In this document: positions 6,330 through 13,656 of the stretch, piece after piece
Layout: each line of letters opens with the position of its first letter
Numbering within the stretch: the first letter of the stretch is position 1
Source of the DNA: CAYLZW01 sp964388085
GTDB taxonomy: Bacteria > Myxococcota > UBA727 > CAYLZW01
Direction of reading: 5' to 3'
DNA: 19,510 nucleotides
NCBI GenBank assembly: GCA_964388085.1
Contig: CAYLZW010000090.1
Coordinates: 1-19,510, forward strand
Notes under the pieces: generated by a model
Told to the model about the DNA's origin: nothing
Seen by the model: the letters and a program-made list of their open reading frames with translations, nothing else
Databases searched by the model: none
Translations under genes and position numbers: made by a program

Positions 6330-7586
6330 GTGAGCACTCCCAGCCGCGCACGCGACGCGCTCCTGCCGCCGCGCACGCCGCTCACCGAGGAGCGGCTGCG
6401 CGCGCTGTTCGTGCCGCGGGAGACGACGCCGCGCCGCCTGAAGGAGCGCATCGCCCGCGCCTGGCGCATCACCTTCAACCGGCTCGCGCGCCTCGGCGGC
6501 GTCAGCGACGACAACGACATCACGCTCTACACGGGCGGGGACGAGGCCTTCAGCGCCTACCTGGCGGCCATCGACGCCGCCGAGCGGCGCGTCTGGCTCG
6601 AGACCTACATCTTCGAGCCCGACCGCCTCGGCCGCCTCGTGCTGGCGGCGCTGCTGCGCGCGCGCGAGCGCGGCTGTGAGGTCTCGTTGTTGTACGACGC
6701 CTTCGGCTCGCCGAGGCTGCAGCGCTCGGACACGGCGGCGCTCGAGGAGGCGGGCGGGGTCGTGCGCGCCTTCAACCCGCTCTGGCACCGCCGTGGCCTG
6801 CCTTTGTGGATGCGCGATCACCGCAAGATCCTCATCGCCGACGACGTGGGCTTCTCCGGCGGCATGAACATCAGCGAGGACTACGCCGGCCCGCGCCTCG
6901 GCAACGGACGTTTTCGCGACACCATGGCGCGCGTGTGCGGGCCCGCCGTGCACGACCTCGCGCGCGTGTTCGCGAACTCCTGGCGCGTGGCCACGGGCGA
7001 GCGCAAGGACACCACGCGCGTGCCGCTGCCGCGCGGGGGCGGCACGGTGCTGCAGGTCCTGTCGTCGAGCGCGCGCAGCGAGCGCCGGCACATCCAGCGC
7101 GCCATCCGGCAGTCGCTCACGCGCTCGCTGTTGCGCTGCTGGGCGACGACCCCCTACTTCGTCCCGCCGCGCGGGCTCGCGCGCGGGCTCATCGGCGCCG
7201 CGCGCCGGGGCGTCGACGTGCGCATCCTCACGGCGGGCCTCAGCGACGTGCCGATGGTGCGTCGCGCCAGCCATCACCTCTACGGCCGCCTGCTCAAGGG
7301 CGGCGTGCGCGTGTACGAGCTGTTCGGCACGACGCTGCACGCAAAGACCGTCACCATCGACGGCGTGTACGCGTCGGTGGGGACGTTCAACCTCGACAGC
7401 TGGTCCTGGCGGCGCATGCTCGAGGTCAACGTCACCATCATCAACGCAGGCGTCGCGCAGGCGCTCGAGCATCAGTTCGAGCTCGACCTCGAGCACGCCG
7501 AGGAGGTGCAGCTCTCGAGCTGGCGCAAGCGCGGCCTCGTCGAGCGCAGCGTCGATTGGCTCGCCTACCAGGTGCTGTCGCTGTGA
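6330..7586 (+). CDS. Phospholipase D / cardiolipin synthase-like protein
   Basis: A 418-residue member of the phospholipase D superfamily with two HKD motifs: HRKILIADD (His164, Lys166, Asp171) followed by GFSGGMNISEDYAG, and LHAKTVTIDG (His337, Lys339, Asp344) followed by SVGTFNLDSWS. This double motif, the NISEDYAG and NLDSWS segments and the overall length fit the cardiolipin synthase branch, which joins phosphatidyl groups in the inner membrane. Unlike ClsA-type enzymes it has no N-terminal transmembrane helices. That is more like ClsB, but the exact reaction cannot be fixed from sequence. The start is a GTG at 6330 with GAGGTGAG upstream, 17 nt after the kinase stop. Its end nearly meets the convergent lectin-domain gene. 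Confidence 0.88.
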   Translation: MSTPSRARDALLPPRTPLTEERLRALFVPRETTPRRLKERIARAWRITFNRLARLGGVSDDNDITLYTGGDEAFSAYLAAIDAAERRVWLETYIFEPDRLGRLVLAALLRARERGCEVSLLYDAFGSPRLQRSDTAALEEAGGVVRAFNPLWHRRGLPLWMRDHRKILIADDVGFSGGMNISEDYAGPRLGNGRFRDTMARVCGPAVHDLARVFANSWRVATGERKDTTRVPLPRGGGTVLQVLSSSARSERRHIQRAIRQSLTRSLLRCWATTPYFVPPRGLARGLIGAARRGVDVRILTAGLSDVPMVRRASHHLYGRLLKGGVRVYELFGTTLHAKTVTIDGVYASVGTFNLDSWSWRRMLEVNVTIINAGVAQALEHQFELDLEHAEEVQLSSWRKRGLVERSVDWLAYQVLSL

Positions 7587-7605
7587 CGGCCTGTCTCGCG
7601 AGAGC

Positions 7606-10125
7606 TCAAGGCAGCTCGCAGATGGACCCGGTCGTCGACGTGCACGACAGATCGTGCCAGCCGCTCGCGCGCCACTCGACGCAGTCCTCGCTGGCGGTGC
7701 TCGGCTCCCCGACGTCCCAGCGCGTGAACGAGAGCGGCTCGCGCGTGACGCTCTCGAAGCTGCCCTCGGTCCAGAAGTCGGACACGCCGATCCACCCCCG
7801 CTCGACGCCCTGCTCGACCAACAGGCCGCCGATCAGCGCGTCCTCGGCCTCGTCGTCGGGCACGGCCAGCTCAGCGCCGTAGGCCCGGCACTGGGCGCGC
7901 GCCGCGTACCAGCTCACGCGCTCGTCGCAGATCCAGTAATCGGCGCCGTCGCCGGCGCTGACGAACGCACAGCTACAGCCGACGGGGTCGTCGTCCGCCG
8001 CGCCCGAGCAGTCGTCGTCCTCGCTGTTGCAGATGTCGAGCGCGGCCGGGTTGACGCTCGCGTCCTCGTCATCACAGTCGGGCCCGAGCGCGCAGCCGAC
8101 GCCGAAGCCGTCTCGGTCGAGGTCCGCGCAGGTCGGGCTCAGGGGGATCTCCGCCTGGCAGGCCGTACGGCGGCGGAGGTTGCAGGCCGCGTCGTTCCAG
8201 CGGTTCTCGAGGTCGAGGTTGTATTCGGCGCAGTCCTGATCGACGCCGTTGCTCGGGGTGTTGCTCGGCTGACCGTCCGCCCAGCTCGTGAAGCTTGGCG
8301 CCGCGCCGCTCGGCCAGCGGTAGCTCCCCTCGCCGTCGATGTCATTGAGACCGAGCCAGGTGCCGTTCCACTCCGGCAGCGCGTTCAGCTGGGCGCGTAC
8401 GAAGGCGTCCGCCTCGACGCTGCTCGGCTCGAGCATCTGCATCCCGAGCGCCGCGCACGTGCGCCTCGCCTCGCTCCACGTCGCGACGCCGGGGCAGAAC
8501 GAATAGAGCACGCCGTCGTGCGCGCGGTGCTCGCACGGGCACAGCGCGGGCTGCGTCAAGCACAGCACCCCCGAGGGCGGCGGCGCCGGGATGTCATCGG
8601 CGGGCTCACAGACGAAGCGGCGTGGCGTGCCGCAGCGGCCGTCGTTCCAGGCCGCGGTCAGCTCGCGCAGCTCTCCGCAGTGCTCGAGGAAGCCGTTGCT
8701 CGGCTCCCCGAAGCTGAAGTCGGCGTACGCGATGGGGGCGCCCGTCACCGCGCGCATGATCCCCTCGACGTCGCGGTCGCTGAAGCCGAGCCACAGCGAG
8801 CCGAGCGAGCCGAGCAGGGAGAGCAGCAGCTGGTTCTCGGCCTCGTCATCGACCACGACGAGATCCATGCCGGCGCGTTGGCAGACCGCCCGCGCCTCGT
8901 CGAAGGAGCGCGCCGTCGTGCAGGCGAGATGGCCGTTGCCCAGGGGGGTGCAGTCCGCGGCCACGTCGAAGGGCAGGGCGGCCTCGCAGGCGTAGCCGCG
9001 CGCCTCGGTGCAGCTCGTCGGCACGATGCCGTCGTCGTCGATGAGCCCGCAGTCACCGCTCTCGGCGTCGCCCTGGTAGAGGCCGAGGTCGGCGTCGTCC
9101 CCGTCGTGGAAGCGGTGCTGACCGTCGCTGTCGGGGTCGCCGAAACCGCTCCAGTAGGAGCGCCCGAACAGCGCCGCCTCTCGCCGCAGGAAGGCGGCCT
9201 CGTCGCTGCTCTCGAGCTTGATGGGGGCCATGCCGTGCGCGTCGCAGGCGCCGGCGACGTCCAGGAACGAACGCCGCTCGCGGCAGAGCAGGTAGAGGTT
9301 GCCGGCGTAGACGACGGTGTCACACGCGCAGGCGGCCGGATTCGCGAGGCAGTAGGGCTCCGAGAGCGTGGCCGGCGGGCTCGGCGCTGCGCACACGTAG
9401 GCGTTCGAGACCGCGCAGGAGATGTCGTTCCAGCCGCCGCCGCTGCGGAGCTCCACGCAGTCCTCGCCGCCGGAGTCGTTCGGCTCTCCGTCGTCGAAGT
9501 GGGAGCCCACGAGGGCGGCGCCGGAGTCCCAGCGGAACAGCCCCTCCACCTCGCGGTCGGTGAGCCCGATCCAGACCTTGGCGCCGAGCTGCTCCTGGAT
9601 CGCGCTGACCTGCCCGTTCTCGTCGTCGTCCGTGATCTCCACCAGGGTGAGCCCGACGCTCTCGCAGGAGGCCTGGGCGTCGTCGCGCGCGAGCGGCGCC
9701 GCGCACACGACGAGCCCTCCTCCCGCGCGCGCGCAGCCCTCGGGCACGCCGCCATCGAAGCCCGCGTCGAAGCCGCCGTCAACGCCGCCGTCAACGCCGC
9801 TGTCTCCGCCGGCGTCGACGAGCCCGCCGTCTCCGCCGTCTCCGCCGTCTCGGTCCGGAGCGGGCCCGTCAGGCTGCGTGCCGCCGTCATGAGGCGCCGC
9901 TGTACCCGCGTCGAGAGGCGGGGCGCCGGCATCGTCGCGCGGGAGCGGACCGGCGTCCACGCGCGCGCCGGCGACGCCCGGGCGACAGCCGCCTTCGACG
10001 CACACCTCGGACGACGCGCACTCCTCGTCGCTGTTGCACGGCACTCCCGCGCTGTCGCCGGGCGCGCAGCTCGCCAAAAGCCAGCAACCGACGAAGACCC
10101 ACGGGAGCGGCCGCAAAGTGCGCAT
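7606..10125 (-). CDS. Surface lipoprotein with five C-type-lectin-like domains and a MopE-type motif
   Basis: An 839-residue predicted lipoprotein. The signal peptide ends WLLASC (Cys20), followed by a C-x5-C-x5-C-x4-C module (Cys30, 36, 42, 47) and a DAG/DGG-rich linker (about 56-128). Five C-type-lectin-like domains follow, at about 131-247, 266-382, 391-508, 529-658 and 717-839, each with WIGL/WLGL-like and WND-type segments except the second. The calcium/sugar loop varies: EPN with WND in the first (214-216, 232-234), EPS in the third and fifth, QPS in the fourth, none in the second. Residues 666-712 match the MopE-type motif, with CDDEDASVNPAALDIC then DDDCSGAADDD. A role in glycan binding or surface adhesion is inferred from the fold. 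The ATG at 10125 is chosen because it gives the signal peptide; upstream in-frame codons lack one. No Shine-Dalgarno is seen. Confidence 0.9.
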   Translation of the reverse strand: MRTLRPLPWVFVGCWLLASCAPGDSAGVPCNSDEECASSEVCVEGGCRPGVAGARVDAGPLPRDDAGAPPLDAGTAAPHDGGTQPDGPAPDRDGGDGGDGGLVDAGGDSGVDGGVDGGFDAGFDGGVPEGCARAGGGLVVCAAPLARDDAQASCESVGLTLVEITDDDENGQVSAIQEQLGAKVWIGLTDREVEGLFRWDSGAALVGSHFDDGEPNDSGGEDCVELRSGGGWNDISCAVSNAYVCAAPSPPATLSEPYCLANPAACACDTVVYAGNLYLLCRERRSFLDVAGACDAHGMAPIKLESSDEAAFLRREAALFGRSYWSGFGDPDSDGQHRFHDGDDADLGLYQGDAESGDCGLIDDDGIVPTSCTEARGYACEAALPFDVAADCTPLGNGHLACTTARSFDEARAVCQRAGMDLVVVDDEAENQLLLSLLGSLGSLWLGFSDRDVEGIMRAVTGAPIAYADFSFGEPSNGFLEHCGELRELTAAWNDGRCGTPRRFVCEPADDIPAPPPSGVLCLTQPALCPCEHRAHDGVLYSFCPGVATWSEARRTCAALGMQMLEPSSVEADAFVRAQLNALPEWNGTWLGLNDIDGEGSYRWPSGAAPSFTSWADGQPSNTPSNGVDQDCAEYNLDLENRWNDAACNLRRRTACQAEIPLSPTCADLDRDGFGVGCALGPDCDDEDASVNPAALDICNSEDDDCSGAADDDPVGCSCAFVSAGDGADYWICDERVSWYAARAQCRAYGAELAVPDDEAEDALIGGLLVEQGVERGWIGVSDFWTEGSFESVTREPLSFTRWDVGEPSTASEDCVEWRASGWHDLSCTSTTGSICELP
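9742..9960 (-). repeat. Low-complexity DNA encoding the Asp/Ala/Gly linker of the lectin-domain protein
   Basis: This stretch encodes residues about 56-128, rich in DAG, DGG and VDGG units (for example GGDGGDGGLVDAGGDSG and VDGGVDGGFDAGFDGG). At DNA level short units such as TCTCCGCCG and GTCAACGCCGCC recur in tandem on the plus strand. It is probably an unstructured spacer between the lipid anchor with its small Cys module and the first lectin-like domain. Confidence 0.75.
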
Positions 10126-10130
10126 GCGCG

Positions 10131-10161
10131 AGCATACCGCGCCCTCGCGGGCGCAGGACAA
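10131..10161 (-). promoter_or_regulatory. Candidate promoter of the lectin-domain gene, possibly leaderless
   Basis: On the minus strand TTGTCC (10161-10156) and TATGCT (10136-10131) resemble -35 and -10 elements, each matching four of six consensus positions, with a 19-nt spacer. The -10 box ends 5 nt before the ATG at 10125, leaving no room for a Shine-Dalgarno, so the transcript would start at or within a few bases of the start codon. The 64-nt gap must also contain the plus-strand promoter of the divergent dehydrogenase gene, for which I see no clear elements. Confidence 0.45.
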
Positions 10162-10189
10162 AGCCGCCGGGCAGTGCCAGGCTCGCTCG

Positions 10190-10819
10190 ATGGACGCCGT
10201 GTATCCGCTCTTTCTGAAGCTCGACCAAGCGCCCTGTCTCGTCGTCGGTGGTGGCGCCATCGGCGCTCGCAAGGCAGACGATCTGCTCGCCGCGGGCGCG
10301 CGGGTGACGCTCGTCAGCCCGGCGCTGTCCGACGAGTGGGCGCGCCTCGTGCCGCACATCGTCAGCGAGCGCCGCCCCTTCGCGGCCGGGGACGCGCGCG
10401 GCATGCGCCTCGTGTTCGCCTGCACGGGCATCCCTGCCGTGGACGACGCCGTCGCCGCCGACGCGCGAGCGCACGGCGCGCTGGTGAACGCCGCGGACCG
10501 AAACCCGGCGTGCGACTTCTACACCGGCGCCGTCGTGCGCCGTGGCCCGCTGCAGGTGGTGATCGGCACCGGCGGCGCGAGCCCCGCGCTCGCGCGCAAG
10601 GTGCGCCAACGCCTCGAGGGCGCGCTGCCGAGCTCCCTCGGCGATTTCGCGCGCGCGCTCGGGGACGCGAGGCCGCGGCTGCTCGCGCGCTACCCGGCGT
10701 TCGAGGCGCGGGCGCGCCGGCTCGACGACTTCGTGGAGCGCGCGCTCGGCAGGCTGACGGCCGCGACGTCACGGGCCGAGATCGACGGCTGGCTCGCCGA
10801 GGAGCTCTTCCGCGAGTGA
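10190..10819 (+). CDS. Precorrin-2 dehydrogenase / sirohydrochlorin ferrochelatase-like (CysG N-terminal, SirC/Met8 type)
   Basis: A 209-residue protein matching the N-terminal half of CysG. This enzyme class oxidises precorrin-2 to sirohydrochlorin with NAD and may insert iron to give siroheme. The Rossmann motif CLVVGGGAIGARKAD lies at residues 16-30. The catalytic-region segment LVNAADRNPACDF (98-110, Asp103) and the GTGGASPALARKVRQRLE stretch after it are typical. No uroporphyrinogen methyltransferase domain is fused and no cobA, hemA or sulfite/nitrite reductase gene is adjacent, so the partner methyltransferase must be elsewhere. The ATG at 10190 aligns with the family start; its ribosome binding site is weak. 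It is divergent from the lectin-domain gene and convergent with the glycine-rich protein gene. Confidence 0.92.
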   Translation: MDAVYPLFLKLDQAPCLVVGGGAIGARKADDLLAAGARVTLVSPALSDEWARLVPHIVSERRPFAAGDARGMRLVFACTGIPAVDDAVAADARAHGALVNAADRNPACDFYTGAVVRRGPLQVVIGTGGASPALARKVRQRLEGALPSSLGDFARALGDARPRLLARYPAFEARARRLDDFVERALGRLTAATSRAEIDGWLAEELFRE

Positions 10820-10870
10820 GCGGCGCGCCCCGGCCGTTTGCTCTTGTGCCGACCCTCGTTCGGCGCGCGC

Positions 10871-12607
10871 TCAGGGAGCGAACACGAGCCCGTCTTCACC
10901 GGGCTCGGCGCCGCGGGCGTCGCCGTCCGCCGTGCCGTTGCTGCCGCCCGTGACGTCGACGCTGGCGCTCTCGGCCAGACCGAGCACGACGCCGCCGCCG
11001 CCGCCGCCGCCGGGGCCGAGCCCCACGTCCGCGTCCCCGCCGTTGCCGCCGCGCGCGGAGGCGCTGCCGCTGAACGCGCTGACGTCGGGGGCCAGCACAA
11101 GGACGCCGCCGCCGGCGCCACCCCCGCTGCCAGCCTCGACGACGGAGATCGCGGACGCGCCGTTCGCGCGCAGCTCGCCGCCCCCCGCCAGCGCCGGGGT
11201 GAGGATCAGCACGATGCCGCCGCCATTGCCGCCGTCGGCGCCGCTGTCGTGGTGAAATTCGCCCGCGCCGCCGCCGCCGCCGAGCACGAGCCGGTCGAGG
11301 TTGGCGACGTTGACGCCGCCGCGGCCGGCGGTCTCCACGACGGCGGAGTCCACCCACTCGATGCCGCCCTGGCCCCCGCGTCCGCCGTTGCCGCCGCCCC
11401 CGCCGCCGGCGTTGTGAGCGTTTCCGCCCCCGCCGCCGTTCGCGAAATTGCCGCGCCCGTAGAGGCCGACCGCGGCCGGATCGAGCCCTTCGCCCTTCTG
11501 GCCGCCCTGCTCGCGGTCGGTGATCTCGAGCGTGATGCCGTCGGCGTCGTTGGTGCCCGGGTCCGTCAGGCCCCCGCGGAAGCCGCGCCCGCTCGCGTCG
11601 ACGCGGCCGCCCGCCGCGATCGTCACGCGCTCGCTGGCGAACAGCGCGACGATGCCGCCGACGGCGCCGTTCCACGGCGCGGCCCTCAGCACGCCGGTGT
11701 CGCTGACCTCGACGGTCGTGTGCTCTGGCACCGAGCACGCTTGCGCCACGGCGCCGTCCTCGCTGCGGAAGGAGTGCGACGGCGGCGGCTCGGTGAACAC
11801 CCGGCCGCCCATGCGCGCGCTGACGCGGACGATCTCGAACACGCCCGCCTCGCCAGGGGCGCTCAGCGAGCTCTGGTCCGCCACGGCGGCGAAGGAGTCC
11901 TGCACCTGCCAGAGCAACACCAGCATGCCGGCCTCGATGCCGGACGCGGTGCTCAAGGACACGCTCGTGGCGTCGCTCGAGAGCAGCGAGCGGCAGATGT
12001 TGGGCGCCAACGTCGACGTCACGCTGAGCGGCCCGTCGCGGCCGCTGCCGAAGAGAGGCAGCTCGGTCGGGCCCGCGTCGTGTCCCGCGTCGGGCTCGGC
12101 GCCCGCGTCGACGTCGCCCACGGCGCCGGCGTCGTGCCCGCCTGCGTCCGCGAGCTCGCCGGCGTCGGCTCCCGCGTCCTCGGGGGCGTCGCCGGCGTCG
12201 CCTGCGTCCGGCTCTCCTGCGTCGGCGGGGCCCGCGTCCGGCGTCCCTGCGTCGGGGGAGCCGGCGTCGATCGAGCCCCCCGCGTCCTCTTCGCCGCCGC
12301 CGTCGAGCGTCGCGCCCGCGTCGCCAGGGAGGGAGCCCGCGTCGAGCGGCGGCGCGCTCAGCCGCTCGACGCACACGTTCGCACGACAGACGTAGCCGGG
12401 AACGCAGTCGTGGCCGTCACCGCAGCCCTTGCCGCTCAGCGGGACATCGACGACGCAGCTGGCGGCAGCGACGAGCGCGCTCAGGCACAGCGCTCTCAGG
12501 CACAGCGCGCTCAGCGACAGCGCGCTCGGGCACAGCGCGCTCGGGCACAGCGCGCTCGGGCACAGCGCCGCCGGCAGATCGACCTTCGAGCGCGCGCGAC
12601 GGGTCAT
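10871..12607 (-). CDS. Glycine-rich surface lipoprotein with DAG linker
   Basis: A 578-residue predicted lipoprotein of unknown function. The signal peptide contains six pentapeptide repeats (ALCPS/ALSLS/ALCLS type, residues 14-43) and ends LVAAASC with Cys51 as likely lipidation site. A C-x5-C-x5-C-x4-C module follows (Cys62, 68, 74, 79), identical in spacing to that of the lectin-domain lipoprotein. Next is a DAG-repeat linker (about 87-179), then a globular part with two cysteines (204, 290). The C-terminal half is Gly-rich, with repeated strands such as GGIVALFA, GGIVLILTP, GGGVLVLAP and GGGVVLGLA, each followed by a small-residue turn. This may be a beta-helix-like stack, which is inference. 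The ATG at 12607 lies 83 nt after the upstream LolA-like gene on the same strand. Confidence 0.82.
   Translation of the reverse strand: MTRRARSKVDLPAALCPSALCPSALCPSALSLSALCLRALCLSALVAAASCVVDVPLSGKGCGDGHDCVPGYVCRANVCVERLSAPPLDAGSLPGDAGATLDGGGEEDAGGSIDAGSPDAGTPDAGPADAGEPDAGDAGDAPEDAGADAGELADAGGHDAGAVGDVDAGAEPDAGHDAGPTELPLFGSGRDGPLSVTSTLAPNICRSLLSSDATSVSLSTASGIEAGMLVLLWQVQDSFAAVADQSSLSAPGEAGVFEIVRVSARMGGRVFTEPPPSHSFRSEDGAVAQACSVPEHTTVEVSDTGVLRAAPWNGAVGGIVALFASERVTIAAGGRVDASGRGFRGGLTDPGTNDADGITLEITDREQGGQKGEGLDPAAVGLYGRGNFANGGGGGNAHNAGGGGGGNGGRGGQGGIEWVDSAVVETAGRGGVNVANLDRLVLGGGGGAGEFHHDSGADGGNGGGIVLILTPALAGGGELRANGASAISVVEAGSGGGAGGGVLVLAPDVSAFSGSASARGGNGGDADVGLGPGGGGGGGVVLGLAESASVDVTGGSNGTADGDARGAEPGEDGLVFAP
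12071..12349 (-). repeat. Low-complexity DNA encoding the DAG-repeat linker of the glycine-rich lipoprotein
   Basis: The stretch encodes about 93 residues in which Asp-Ala-Gly recurs at short, irregular intervals (for example SPDAGTPDAGPADAGEPDAG). On the plus strand it appears as closely spaced GCGTC/GCGTCC units. It probably forms a flexible acidic spacer holding the glycine-rich region away from the membrane. Confidence 0.8.
12477..12566 (-). repeat. 15-bp tandem repeat, six copies, encoding the signal-peptide core
   Basis: Six consecutive 15-bp units run from 12477 to 12566. The last three on the plus strand (12522-12566) are identical (GCGCTCGGGCACAGC); the first three differ by one to four bases. 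On the coding strand each unit encodes a pentapeptide: ALCPS three times, then ALSLS, ALCLR and ALCLS. The repeat lies wholly within the signal peptide of the glycine-rich lipoprotein and lengthens its hydrophobic core. Confidence 0.92.
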
Positions 12608-12690
12608 GGGGACAGCGTGACACAGCCCCGCTCACGACGTCACGCGGGCCGCTCGGCGCGCCGCGCGCAGAGACAGCCGCTCGCGTCCGC

Positions 12691-13485
12691 TCAGCGCTGC
12701 ATCGCCTCTTCGGTGAAGTCGGCGTCCGACAGCTTCGCGTCGGGATCGGGGTCGCTGATGACGATCTCCGTCCGGCTGCCCTGCTGGAGGTTCTTCATGA
12801 CGAGCTCGACGGGGAGCAGCTCGTCCTTCACCTTCTTGAGCTTCTTCACCGACAGCGTCTTGAGCGGCTTGCCCTGCGGATCGAAGAACTCGATCTTGAG
12901 CGGCACGAGGTGCTCCTTGTGCACGTAGGTGACCAGCTTCGAGTAGGGCGAGCCCTCGAACTGCGGCATGGCCTCGACGACGTAGGCCGGCTGGCCGCCG
13001 ACGTCCGTGTCCGCGAGCCGGTTCAGCTTGACCTGATCCCGCTCGCTGGCGGGCAGCGGCATGAGATCGGCGTAGGTGAAGTCCGAGCCGAAGAACGACG
13101 ACGACGCGTTACCGGCGGCGATCTGGCGCACGACCTTCGCCGCGGGGACGTAGACGTACTGGTCGGGCAGCGCGCCCTTCTTCTCGCGCACGAGGAAGGC
13201 GATGCCGGCGACCTCGGCGGGTTTTTGGAAGCGCACCAGGCTGCGCAGCAGCCCCTGCTCACCGCGCATGGCCTTGACCGCGAGCGTGCGCGACTTCGCT
13301 TCGCCGCGCGGCGAGACGATCTTCATCTCGAGCACCGCGGTGCCTTGCTGAACGCCGACCTGGCTCTTCGCGAGCGCTTTGTCGAGGATCTGCTCCGCGG
13401 TGATGGCGTCCTTGGCGGCGAACGCCGGCGCGGCCGGGACGGCGAGGAGGAGGGCGAGGGCGGAGGCAGTGGTAGCGGCGCGCAC
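12691..13485 (-). CDS. LolA-like outer membrane lipoprotein-sorting family protein
   Basis: A 264-residue secreted protein related to the LolA-like 'outer membrane lipoprotein-sorting' family (PF17131 type). Proteins of this fold bind lipids or lipoprotein acyl chains in the periplasm. The signal peptide is MRAATTASALALLLAVP with AFAA before the cut. Typical segments are RFQKPAEVAGIAFLV, DQYVYVPAAKVVRQIA and SFFGSDFTYADL, then a C-terminal half with VPLKIEFFDPQGKPLKTL. I chose the GTG at 13485 because GGGAG lies 8 nt upstream and it gives a standard signal peptide. An ATG at 13518 would add 11 residues with an unusual n-region and no good ribosome binding site. It probably shares a transcript with the glycine-rich lipoprotein downstream. 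Family members often neighbour RND-type exporters, but none is seen here. Confidence 0.85.
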   Translation of the reverse strand: MRAATTASALALLLAVPAAPAFAAKDAITAEQILDKALAKSQVGVQQGTAVLEMKIVSPRGEAKSRTLAVKAMRGEQGLLRSLVRFQKPAEVAGIAFLVREKKGALPDQYVYVPAAKVVRQIAAGNASSSFFGSDFTYADLMPLPASERDQVKLNRLADTDVGGQPAYVVEAMPQFEGSPYSKLVTYVHKEHLVPLKIEFFDPQGKPLKTLSVKKLKKVKDELLPVELVMKNLQQGSRTEIVISDPDPDAKLSDADFTEEAMQR

Positions 13486-13493
13486 GTCGTGGG

Positions 13494-13498
13494 CTCCC
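13494..13498 (-). promoter_or_regulatory. Ribosome binding site deciding the LolA-like gene start
   Basis: On the minus strand GGGAG lies 8 nt before the GTG at 13485. No comparable site precedes the in-frame ATG at 13518, so the GTG is favoured. Confidence 0.55.
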
Positions 13499-13630
13499 GA
13501 GAGTTGGTTCGTGGACATCAGGCCATGGCCAGGACGCTTCCGCAAGGACGCCGCTCGGGAGCGGAACATTCACCCCAGCGCGGCAGGTGCGGCAAGCCGT
13601 CGGAGGACGGACGAAGGGAAGGAGCTACGT

Positions 13631-13648
13631 AGAAACCCCGTGTCGGGG
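13631..13648 (-). terminator. Probable rho-independent terminator after argB
   Basis: Read on the minus strand, a perfect 5-bp stem CCCCG/CGGGG closes a three-base loop (ACA) and is followed by TTTCT. It begins 8 nt beyond the argB stop codon. The stem is short and the T-run weak, so termination efficiency is uncertain, but the position at the end of the four-gene operon fits. Confidence 0.5.
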
Positions 13649-13656
13649 CGTCCAGT

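Noticed and set aside
4615..6351. Long minus-strand open frame opposite the kinase
   Set aside because: The plus strand encodes all kinase motifs and a PEGA domain; the antisense product is Arg/Gly-rich with runs produced by the 24-bp repeat.
7594..7603. Palindrome TCTCGCGAGA in the 19-nt convergent gap between the phospholipase-like and lectin-domain genes
   Set aside because: It has no loop and no T-run, so it is not a convincing terminator; a protein-binding site cannot be argued from one copy.
10823..10868. Inverted repeat GCGCGCC...GGCGCGC between the convergent dehydrogenase and glycine-rich genes
   Set aside because: Arms of 7 bp are separated by 32 nt, lack a T-run, and such strings are expected by chance in this GC-rich DNA, so I did not call a terminator.
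7654..10953. A very long open frame on the plus strand opposite the lectin-domain gene
   Set aside because: It is the GC-rich shadow of the minus-strand gene: its translation is Arg/Ala/Val-rich low complexity without domains, while the minus strand shows lectin-like domains and a signal peptide.
12071..12349. Possible CRISPR-like or satellite array suggested by closely spaced short repeats
   Set aside because: The repeats are irregular, 3-residue coding units (DAG) in frame within a lipoprotein gene, without spacers of constant length.
10838..12928. Long plus-strand open frame opposite the glycine-rich lipoprotein gene
   Set aside because: Its composition is Ala/Arg/Val-rich with no recognisable motif, and it crosses the clear minus-strand gene and part of the LolA-like gene; it is an antisense artefact of high GC.
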